Assembly (NCBI GenBank): GCA_964019695.1
Contig: OZ026515.1
Span: 133,446,849 to 133,510,848, forward strand
Source of the DNA: Loripinus fragilis
Lineage: Eukaryota; Mollusca; Bivalvia; Lucinida; Lucinidae
Direction of reading: 5' to 3'
Length of the DNA: 64,000 nucleotides
The translations under genes and the position numbers were made by a program. The notes under the pieces were generated by a model. It ran no database searches and had not been told where the DNA came from. It worked only from the letters and a program-made list of their open reading frames with translations. Shown piece by piece: positions 1-7,214 of the stretch. The first letter of the stretch is position 1; the number at the start of each line of letters is the position of its first letter.

Positions 1-2
1 AC

Positions 3-475
3 AAGATCTTATTAGCTAGAGCTGGGTTATATAATACTGGGAAATCAGACGTGTGTCAGTGTTTTCTCTGCCACATGAAACTCAATGCATGGGAACGAGA
101 CGATGGCGCCATTAAAGAACACTATAAATGGTCGCCTCAATGCGAATACATCAAAATGGTGGGAGCGCCACAAAAAACAGGATTCACATTCGGATCAAGT
201 ACTTCATCTTTTGGAGAGTTTGGAACAGGGTCTAGTAATTATGTGAAACCGCTGGATCCTAAAACCTTTCACATTTGGAGTAAAAACAGAGATGAACCTA
301 TGTTTACATTGTTAACATGGTGTCACGACATTAATGACTTTTGCGTTATAAGATGAACTGTTTTTGTGGATAAGATATCGTCAGTTACGTCAAGAGGCCA
401 GGGAGGCAGCAGAGAGGTTGATCGAAGTGTTTGAGGCACAAAATAATGAACATTTGTATAGTACTGTATTGTAGA
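3..475 (+). pseudogene. BIR-domain (IAP-type) protein, partial and frameshifted
   Basis: The frame is open from position 3 to the stop at 354-356 and enters from the left edge. It shows the zinc-binding core of a baculovirus IAP repeat: C-x2-C (codons at 60 and 69), the conserved W after NA, then the E-H of KEHYKWSPQC and the last Cys. Known BIR proteins bind caspases or other apoptosis factors; here the role is inferred as blocking host cell death. After 356 related coding potential continues in other frames to about 475 (a Glu/Arg-rich helix), so the C-terminus is degraded. No RING finger is visible. The integrase follows in the same orientation, which places the gene inside the Polinton rather than in host DNA, though a neighbouring host IAP fragment cannot be fully excluded because the left boundary is missing. 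Confidence 0.75.
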
Positions 476-515
476 CTGTATTATTTTGTCATGTATGTTT
501 TGTAAGAATGCTTAA

Positions 516-1645
516 ATGTTTAAATTTGTAATAAAAATGACTGACTGGAAAGAATATCTGTCTCCTTTGTATTTTAATCCCAAATTACCATCCAGTTACT
601 TAGGACCCGAAAAATTATACCAAATTGTTAAATCTCATGGCCGATTCAAAATAGGTAGACACCGTATTGGTGAATGGCTGCAAGAACAAGAGGCTTATTC
701 GTAAGGTAAATATACAAGATCACGTGTCATAGTAGCTGGTATAGATAGTCAATGGGATATGGATCTCATGGACATGGTTGACCTAGCCAAACAGAATGAT
801 GGTGTTAAATATGTCCTGGTTGCCATAGACATATTTTCTCGCTTTGCTCACTGTCAACCCATCAAAACTAAAAAAGGAGAAGATGTCTTACAGGCCCTCA
901 AACTGATATTATCTGGAACATGAAAACCAAACATGATCAGAACAGATCGAGGCCAGGAATTTCTTAGCAAAGATGTCAATGCCTATTTAAAGGTCAAAAT
1001 ATTCATCACTTTTACGCCTTGATCACTGAAATTAAAGCCAATTATGCTGAAAGACTGATCAAGACTTTGAAACATAAACTATTTAGATATATGCTATAAA
1101 ACAGAACTCAACGTTATATCGACATCCTACAAGATGCAGTATACAGTTACAATCGTACCATACATCGAAGTTTGGGTAAGCCACCAGCAAATATCACAAA
1201 GGAAAATGAAGGTGAGAGTAGACTACAGCAATATCTATTAAGGCTAGGCACGGCTAAACGGTCCAACAAAACTAAGAAAAGGGCCAGGAAGAAGTACAAA
1301 TATAAGATTGACCAGACTGTACGTCTGTCTCATGTGAGAAGCTTGTTTGACAGAGAGTATTCTCAAAAATGGACTGGTGAAATATTCAAAATTCACACCA
1401 GGTTTAGACGAGAAGGTGTACCTGTATATACCATACTTGACTGGGATGGTGACAGGGTGGAAGGCACATTTTATGAACCAGAGTTACAGGCCATGAACGT
1501 TGACCCTTCTACGGAATACCACATTGAAAAACTATTAAAGAGACACTTACGAAACAAACAAAAAGAAGTCCTGGTGCGTTGGTTACTCTGGCCAAAGAAA
1601 TACGATAGTTGGATACCAGAAGCCGATGTGAAAGATTATTCTTAA
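516..1645 (+). pseudogene. Polinton integrase (DDE, retroviral type) with C-terminal chromodomain, broken
   Basis: The protein would insert the element into chromosomal DNA. The N-terminal helical/zinc-like part starts at the ATG at 516 (a second Met at 537). The catalytic core has the first Asp in DMDLMDM (about 755-775), the second Asp in RTDRGQEF (codon 945) and the Glu in YAERLIKT (codon 1049). The C-terminal chromodomain-like segment (about 1519-1640) has the aromatic pattern YHIEKLL...VRWLLWPKKYDSW. Lesions: in-frame stops at 702-704 and 921-923, a frameshift near 987-993, and a stop at 1097-1099. The last 157 codons are open to 1645. All three catalytic residues survive but no intact frame does, so the copy cannot make a working integrase. 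Confidence 0.93.
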
Positions 1646-1660
1646 CTCTCATCTCAAAAT

Positions 1661-1713
1661 CACGTGACTGAGACACTTATAAATACCCTGGCGTTGTCAT
1701 TCAGAGCTCAGTC
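1661..1713 (+). promoter_or_regulatory. TATA box and initiator upstream of the TBP-like gene
   Basis: TATAAATA lies at 1678-1685 and an initiator-like TCAGTC at 1708-1713, putting the A of the initiator 32 bases after the first T of the TATA box, the standard metazoan Pol II spacing. A palindromic E-box, CACGTG, is at 1661-1666. The predicted start is about 58 nt before the ATG at 1768. It would drive the tightly packed TBP-like, p115, minor-capsid and major-capsid cistrons. The function is inferred from sequence only. Confidence 0.6.
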
Positions 1714-1767
1714 ATCATCAACACGAAGATTACTAATGTTGTATATAGCGCTCATTTAGGTTGTTCT

Positions 1768-2246
1768 ATGGATCTGGCTGGATTGTGCCAGCGACTATGG
1801 AACTGTCGGTATGATCCAAGGACATTTCCAGGACTTATTTGGCAACATCGACTTATTGATGGAAACTGTTTAGTGTTTGCCAGTGGTGCCATCAATTGTA
1901 ATGGTAAGGCGGTCAGCTTTGAAGAGGGTCGTCAAAGATTACAAAAGTATGCCAGAAAACTTCAAAACCTAAGATGTCCAGTACGCCTCAGGGACATCAA
2001 GATCCTTACAGTTTCTGCTAGTCACGCCTTAAGTACCGGACTCGACTTAAATAGCTTAGCCCAAGACCGAATCGTTCTCTATGAACCAGAATTATTTCCA
2101 GCCCTTAATTTAAAATGGGTGGGATCAATTTTTGCTGTTTTCATACCGGTAAAGTAGTCATCACGGGTATAAGGACTATGGCTCAAATCGACGATGTGGT
2201 CTATCCCACCCTGATTGAATTGGAACTCTATACGCATAAGAAGTGA
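1768..2246 (+). pseudogene. TATA-binding-protein-like (TBP) gene, one frameshift
   Basis: The first frame (1768-2157, 129 codons) followed by the next frame (about 2145-2246) covers both lobes of a TBP core fold. Repeat 1 shows the pattern of asparagine-rich start, Y-(N/D)P-x-x-F-P-G-L-I, then the strand LVFASGAINCNGKAVS and a helix ending QKYARKLQNL. Repeat 2 has LRDIKIL, the very typical YEPELFPAL, then after the frameshift GKVVITGIRTMAQID and a helix with VYPTLIEL. The order and spacing match TBP, which binds the minor groove of TATA DNA and recruits TFIIB/TFIIA. One indel near 2140-2147 separates the frames, and the final stop is at 2244-2246. The four intercalating Phe positions are only partly kept. 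Placed between integrase and capsid genes, it is element-borne, not a host exon (no introns). Confidence 0.85.
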
Positions 2247-2270
2247 GTGACATGAGGAAAAACACAAGTC

Positions 2271-2618
2271 ATGGAACATTCACAGGTTTACCGGTCTATA
2301 CACTATTTGATGGAGGTGAGAAATGCAACGCCAACTGATCGCAAAAGGTTGCTTCAGAATACTACTACAGATCAGGTCTTAGCCATGAGAGAAGCGGCTA
2401 AAAGGTTAACAAATGGTCATATTAATCCACTAAGAAGGGACGCGGGACTGTTCCAAAGCAGACGATTAATGCTAAGAACCCTGGCATCACCAAGAGTTAG
2501 TGTTGAAAGGAAGAAGCGGTTGATTCGTCGGTACCATTCAGTAATACCATCTATGTTGAAAAGTGTCTATCTGATACAGACTATCGTGGATGAAGTGATC
2601 ACTGCCACAGAAGCATAA
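2271..2618 (+). CDS. Small basic helical Polinton protein, p115 (paralogue of p107)
   Basis: The intact frame of 115 codons starts at an ATG 24 nt after the TBP-like stop and its stop overlaps the next ATG in TAATG. The protein is helical and Arg/Lys-rich, with the pattern TPTDRKRLLQ followed by a Q-x-x-A-x-x-x-A helix and a basic SVERKKRLIRR segment before a hydrophobic C-terminus. The same pattern (TPSQRKVLLQ...QLRAL) appears in p107 on the other strand at 5140-5463, so the two are diverged members of one family. Polintons commonly encode a small protein of this kind. A virion-core, DNA-binding or membrane-active role has been suggested for such proteins, but I cannot show the function from sequence. 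Confidence 0.8.
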   Translation: MEHSQVYRSIHYLMEVRNATPTDRKRLLQNTTTDQVLAMREAAKRLTNGHINPLRRDAGLFQSRRLMLRTLASPRVSVERKKRLIRRYHSVIPSMLKSVYLIQTIVDEVITATEA

Positions 2619-3049
2619 TGACAGACTTTTATTTGTTTCTCAGTAGTCAAGACTCTCTTGATGTACGTAAGAATAACAACACTTCAGACTTTTGGATTCA
2701 ATTACCCAAGACTTATTCCCTAGAAGGCCAGTGGCTGTGTGCCCTTAAACAAGTCTCATTTACCTGCGATTTCAAACCCAAGACACGAAGACTCTACCTT
2801 TGCTCAGATATTGTAGCGGAATCTTATGTCAGAAATACATTGGTTCCAGTAGTAAGAAATATAGAAATATATAACAAGTCCAAGAAATACCTGACAGAAA
2901 ACTTTGAAGATGATACATACCTTTCTGTGAACGTCACTCATCTGACTAGTGTAAGAGTGTATCTACGAGATTCTGATCTAAAACCCATTCAGTTTGATTT
3001 GAACGACCTCCATTGTGTTTTGCATTTTAAAAAGAATGGGTTCCATTGA
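2618..3049 (+). CDS. Minor capsid (penton-like) protein, putative
   Basis: The intact frame of 143 codons begins in the TAATG overlap with p115 and overlaps the major capsid gene by 14 nt. The N-terminal pattern FYLFLSSQDSLDVRKNNNTSDFWIQLPK followed by LEGQWLCALKQVSF, in pieces each shorter than a full strand pair, is typical of the small beta-rich protein encoded immediately before the Polinton major capsid gene. Predicted strands dominate and no catalytic motif is present. Position and strand pattern support a single-jelly-roll vertex or minor capsid protein; this is inference, and another beta-rich virion protein is possible. Confidence 0.6.
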   Translation: MTDFYLFLSSQDSLDVRKNNNTSDFWIQLPKTYSLEGQWLCALKQVSFTCDFKPKTRRLYLCSDIVAESYVRNTLVPVVRNIEIYNKSKKYLTENFEDDTYLSVNVTHLTSVRVYLRDSDLKPIQFDLNDLHCVLHFKKNGFH

Positions 3050-4683
3050 AGTTTATGACACTAAGCAAGAAAAATGGGTTCCATACATGCCAGATTACGA
3101 TGAATGGTATCAACATTTCAAAGACTTGAGAGATGGGTACGTTCAGCCGGACCATATGGGACGTTATGTCGAGGGTAGTGGGAAGAAATACAGAAAGTTA
3201 AAAGAAATGGAAGCTAGGGGGAAGGAGATAGAAATGCGTGAACAGCAAAGACCTATTCTAAAGCAGATTACACCAGTGGGTCAAGCCATTGAAATAGCCA
3301 AATCAGAAATAGAGCGAGATAGTAAGAAGGAAGGCGGTAGTAAGCGTAAGAAGGCTAAATCTCCTAACTCGCTATCAAAACGTTTGAGACGTTACGCATA
3401 TAATCCAGAAAACCAAGTCTTAACAATGATGAATCAAGACAATTGCAACCGTGAAGAGTTGTTACTTTTTTCATTACCCCCATCAGACACAGCTTTACAG
3501 TCCAGAGAATGGATCGAATACAGACCAGTCAATCAAATCACTGGATCAACAGTATTGGATTTCAACATTCCGTCACAGTCTTCAGCTTACATTGATCTCA
3601 AAAATAGCCGTTTGAATGTCAAACTTCGTTTGACTAATAATGATGGAACCCCTTTAAAAGATGGTGAAGTTGTTGGACTCGTCAACCTACCATTGCAAAC
3701 CATTTTCAGACAAGTGGATGTGACCTTTCAACAGACGCAGGTGTCGCATACTGGTACAAACTACCCATACAAAGCTTACATCGACACCATTCTTAAAACC
3801 AATTTAAGTACCAAAGAAAACCTGCTTACCAGTCAGCTGTTTTACAAAGACAAAGGACCAGATACTAACGATGCTAAAACGGGGTCCAACGGGGGATTGT
3901 TTGAACGAGCCGTAGCCACTATTGGTGGTAAAATTGTATACTTGGAAGGACCCTTATTCTTAGATCTGTTTGAACAATCCAGACTGCTGGTGAACGGTGT
4001 CAGCATAGGTATCAAACTGTGGCCTAGCTAAGATGCCTTTAGACTTATAACGGATAGCCTGACACCCAACCAAAAGGTACAGATTGTAGATGTTCGCTTT
4101 AAGCTGTGCGTTCAACGTCTCAATGGAGGGGCATTGGTGGCTCATGAGAAACTACTTCAGGAACAGCCAGCCATGTATCCTTATCTAAGGTCAGAGATCA
4201 AGACAACATCGATTGCTATGGGGCAGTATGGGCTAGCGTTGATGACCTTTTTCAAGGATTAGTACCCAACAAACTAATAGTCGGATTGGTATCCAGTGCT
4301 GCCTACACCGGAGACTATGGGAAAACCCATTCTATTTTCAACCTTACGACTGTAGCTCATTAGGGTTGTACATAGATGGTCAGTCCTATCCGTCACAACC
4401 CTTACAGTCCAATTACTAAGCTGATCAGTTTATGGATTGTTACAGAACACTAACTCACTTCTGAAAAGATATAAATGTGAGCAGAGCGGATTATAAGAAA
4501 GGCTACTGTTTATATGGACTCGATGTGGACCTCCACTATTCATTCAGTACCAAACGAAGAGGTCATTGCCGTCTGGAGCTCAAGTTTGCCAAACCCTTAC
4601 CAGAGAGTGTCACACTGATTATGTATGCCACCTTCCCAGAGATTCTTCACATTAATCAAGCCAGGGCAGTGTATCTAAAATGA
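3036..4683 (+). pseudogene. Major capsid protein (double jelly roll) with fused N-terminal basic domain, broken
   Basis: The likely start is the ATG at 3036 inside the end of the previous gene. Codons 1-130 (3036-3425) form a charged domain with an aromatic start (WVPYMPDYDEWYQHF), a KKYRKLKEMEAR helix and a nuclear-signal-like SKRKKAK...KRLRR. From the Met pair at 3426 the sequence turns into a double-jelly-roll capsid protein: LLLFSLPPSDTALQSREWIEY, FRQVDVTFQQTQV, NYPYKAYIDTIL, TSQLFYKDK, LFEQSRLLVNGV. Lesions: TAA at 4029-4031, TAG near 4260, frame changes near 4225 and 4330, a stop near 4420 and another near 4463. The last readable stretch is 4477-4683. The protein would build hexon-like capsomers in other copies; here it is dead. 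Confidence 0.9.
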
Positions 4684-4771
4684 ACATTGAAGGACAGACA
4701 ATATGTTAACACTGTAAATGTGTGTGAGGGGGGTTTGTAAAATATAACAACACGTGTATTGTTTTGTATTA

Positions 4772-4818
4772 TTTATTTCTTGATAATAAATTATATGAAA
4801 TACTATTATGTCTTTATT
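4772..4818. terminator. Back-to-back poly(A) signals between convergent gene blocks
   Basis: AATAAA lies on the + strand at 4785-4790, about 100 nt after the capsid stop. On the - strand AATAAA is read at 4813-4818 and at 4772-4777, just past the p103 stop. Both transcription blocks of the Polinton therefore end inside about 50 bp. This is read directly; actual use is inferred. Confidence 0.6.
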
Positions 4819-4828
4819 GTCTTTTACT

Positions 4829-5140
4829 CTAAAATGATATCCAGTCCTTGAATGTGTTCATATGTCCCAATCTCGTGCTGATACGTCCTGCAAGTTGTTT
4901 GTCACGCTTTCCAGGTGTTGGTTGTTTTACAATTGTGTCACCGGGCCTTTTTGTCTTCTTCTCAACAGACAATGTTGTTTTCCGTGGTGAACCAGTTACC
5001 ACTTTTGGCTTCTTCTTTTTACTCCCATTATTAGTCATAGTGGTTCTTGGTAACTGAGAAACACTGCTTATTGGTTTCTTGTGTGACATGTCTAGCATTC
5101 GTTGATATTTAACGTAGGGTACTAACACCAGTTTTTCCAT
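4829..5140 (-). CDS. Basic Polinton protein, p103, function unknown
   Basis: The intact frame of 103 codons has its ATG overlapping the p107 stop in TAATG. The N-terminus (MEKLVLVPYVKYQRML) is a short conserved-looking hydrophobic/aromatic motif, then comes a disordered Lys/Thr/Pro-rich stretch with KKKKPK and KKTKRPGD, then a short C-terminal tail. No domain is recognised. As last gene of the morphogenesis block after the ATPase, a DNA-binding core or scaffold role is possible but is only a guess. Confidence 0.6.
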   Translation of the reverse strand: MEKLVLVPYVKYQRMLDMSHKKPISSVSQLPRTTMTNNGSKKKKPKVVTGSPRKTTLSVEKKTKRPGDTIVKQPTPGKRDKQLAGRISTRLGHMNTFKDWISF

Positions 5141-5463
5141 TACTCCAGTATAGGTTTCAAATGAGGAAGGGCAATTTTCAAAAGACTATAAACAAATCTC
5201 TGTTTGCCACTAATAGCTTTCGCCTTGTACCAATGGCCCAACGTTCTGTCTCCTAAAATATGCAAAAGGCGTCTTTCACGTTTGAGTGTTCTTTTCTCGG
5301 CAGTGGTCAATTGTATCTTGAATTTGACAATGTTATGAGCTATCTGACTGAGGGCTCTCAATTGTTTCCTCACAATTGTCTGTAATAATACTTTCCTCTG
5401 AGAAGGCGTGGTTTGCACAAATAACAACAAAAAGTGTCGTTCTTGTATGATGAGCTTCACCAT
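5140..5463 (-). CDS. Small basic helical Polinton protein, p107 (paralogue of p115)
   Basis: The intact frame of 107 codons lies 31 nt downstream of the ATPase stop. It starts MVKLIIQERHFLLLFVQTT, then RKVLLQTIVRKQLRALSQIA, a basic helix and a hydrophobic C-terminus (SLLKIALPHLKPILE). It shares with p115 the TPxxRKxLLQ start of the core, the Q-x-x-A-x-x-x-A helix and the R-x-L-x-x-L end, at roughly one quarter identity by eye over 55 residues. It belongs to a small-protein family common in Polintons. The role, perhaps a virion core or membrane-active protein, is unproven. Confidence 0.8.
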   Translation of the reverse strand: MVKLIIQERHFLLLFVQTTPSQRKVLLQTIVRKQLRALSQIAHNIVKFKIQLTTAEKRTLKRERRLLHILGDRTLGHWYKAKAISGKQRFVYSLLKIALPHLKPILE

Positions 5464-5494
5464 GGTAACTCTTAGAAGTTTGTCTTGCTCTTTC

Positions 5495-6145
5495 TTACGT
5501 TAATTGATAAATGATTGGGTCTTCCCCTGGGAAAATACGGGACCTCAGTCGGTATTTGTCTTCAGCGTGAGGACTCATATCTACCACGATATAACCAAAC
5601 TTGTTACTATTGAGAGCATCCTTATAAGCCTGTAAGAATCCCTTGGATTTCCCAGGGTACAACTTTCTTCCTAGTATTGACATTTGTGAGACATCTCTTA
5701 AATTTTTCATGAGTACCATATACCACGTATTTAGTGCAATGGTTCTGGCATGCTTTCCTCCTGGATATAAGTTTTGGGTGATCAGGATCACGCTAACGCA
5801 TTTATGATGAGTCCCTTGTGTGAATAACAGTTCCATGTTTTTGTTCCCCATAACCTCATGCATCAGATCATCTATAATGATGAGTTTGTGTCTTTTGTCT
5901 CTGGTAAACTCATCTAATTCTTCCATGGTTGGTAAACCTTGCCTACTTTGAAAATTGGGTACAGACCTTTCCATATCATCATACAAGTCTTGGTGTATAC
6001 CATAACAGTATAATACTTTGGAAGGTGGGTCTTTAGAGTACATTTTATTGATGTGGGTCAGGAACTTGTACACCCATTGCGTTTTACCACTTCCTGTTTG
6101 GCCACTGATACAGATACTGGAGCATGTTTCAAAGGGTAATGTCAT
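5495..6145 (-). CDS. DNA-packaging ATPase (FtsK/HerA superfamily, Polinton type)
   Basis: The intact frame of 216 codons has Walker A GQTGSGKT at residues 15-22 and Walker B LIIIDDLM at about 88-95, followed by the sensor-like strand VSVILITQN and an Arg-rich C-terminal half. Length and motif order match the ATPase that pumps DNA into Polinton, adenovirus-like and NCLDV capsids. Its ATG overlaps the stop of the upstream membrane-protein gene (ATGA), so both are probably made from one transcript. With its key motifs kept, this is the best preserved enzyme of the element. Confidence 0.93.
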   Translation of the reverse strand: MTLPFETCSSICISGQTGSGKTQWVYKFLTHINKMYSKDPPSKVLYCYGIHQDLYDDMERSVPNFQSRQGLPTMEELDEFTRDKRHKLIIIDDLMHEVMGNKNMELLFTQGTHHKCVSVILITQNLYPGGKHARTIALNTWYMVLMKNLRDVSQMSILGRKLYPGKSKGFLQAYKDALNSNKFGYIVVDMSPHAEDKYRLRSRIFPGEDPIIYQLT

Positions 6146-6408
6146 TTTTTGAGTTTAGGGCTTGGCAATACGTAACCAATACAACTACTAAGCAGACTGA
6201 TCCACAATTCACTGCTTCCGTTTTGTAGTGACAAGTTTATGATTGAGGTGATGATGATGACATAGACAATAATTATCTGACAAAAGTAGACAATTTCTGT
6301 TTGAGGAACACGTGTCCCCAATAAGTGCCACCTTTCACCGTTAGATCGGTTTTCTTCATCAGATTTAATAGATTGCCTGTCTGGTTTACGAGACTCAGTG
6401 GTATCCAT
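6142..6408 (-). CDS. Small membrane protein, two hydrophobic segments
   Basis: The 88-codon frame is first in the leftward block. Residues 1-30 are charged (SRKPDRQSIKSDEENR). Residues 39-61 form a long hydrophobic helix (IVYFCQIIIVYVIIITSII) and 68-81 a second one (ELWISLLSSCIGYVL), with a basic end. The first segment is long enough to span a membrane. It overlaps the ATPase start by 4 nt. Similar two-helix proteins are common next to the ATPase in Polintons. Function is unknown; a virion membrane or host-membrane role is inference. Confidence 0.75.
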   Translation of the reverse strand: MDTTESRKPDRQSIKSDEENRSNGERWHLLGTRVPQTEIVYFCQIIIVYVIIITSIINLSLQNGSSELWISLLSSCIGYVLPSPKLKK

Positions 6409-6534
6409 GTTCTTACAATAGAGTGGAATAAAAACGAAAACAAGGTCTCTTCTTACATACTTTTAATTCGCAGCAAGAAAATCATGATAGATATTGATAC
6501 AAATATGACTTTATACAAAACACAAGAGTTATGG

Positions 6535-7140
6535 CAATGACAAAAATGGCAACGACAAAAACTAAAATGGTAATGACAAAAAATGAAACATGCTCTATGG
6601 AAAAATACATGTAAATGTACAAAAATCGAAAAGACAATGACAAAAATCGAAACGGTAATGACAAAAATCGAAACGACAATGACAAAAACCGAAACGGCAA
6701 TGACAAAAATCGAAACGGCAATGACAAAAATCGCAACAACAATGACAAAAAAATGAAACATGCTCTATGGAAAAATACACGTAAATGTACAAAAATCGAA
6801 ACAACAATGACAAAAATCGAAACGGTAATGACAAAAATTGAAACGACAATGACAAAAACCGAAACGGCAATGACAAAAATCGCAACGGCAATGACAAAAA
6901 TCGCAACAACAATGACAAAAAATGAAACATGCTCTATGGAAAAATACACGTAAATGTACAAGAATCGAAAGACAATGACAAAAATCGAAACGGCAATGAC
7001 AAAAATTGTAACGGCAATGACAAAAATCGTAACTGCAGTGACAAAAAATGAAACATACTCTATGGAAATACACGTAAATGTACAAAAATCGAAATGGCAA
7101 TGACATAAATCGTGATGGCAATGACAGAAACAGAAATGTT
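6535..7140. repeat. 21-bp minisatellite in about 170-bp higher-order blocks
   Basis: The unit is close to AATGACAAAAATCGAAACGGC (21 bp, one base variants). After about six units comes a spacer with GAAACATGCTCTATGG, seen at 6585, 6755, 6925 and 7050, giving blocks of 170, 170 and 125 bp. Because 21 is a multiple of three, long open frames arise on both strands; these are low-complexity and not taken as genes. It lies between the 5' end of the membrane-protein gene and the 3' end of the polymerase gene. Confidence 0.93.
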
Positions 7141-7214
7141 AAATGACTTTCACTTAACGCCTACCACAAAAATCGACCCTTTCTAATATCCATACGGCAC
7201 TGTGTCATAGTTAT

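Noticed and set aside
6453..7121. Repetitive frames on both strands (KNRNGND-like, FVIAVSIFV-like)
   Set aside because: A 21-bp minisatellite keeps all frames open; same DNA yields several unrelated proteins.
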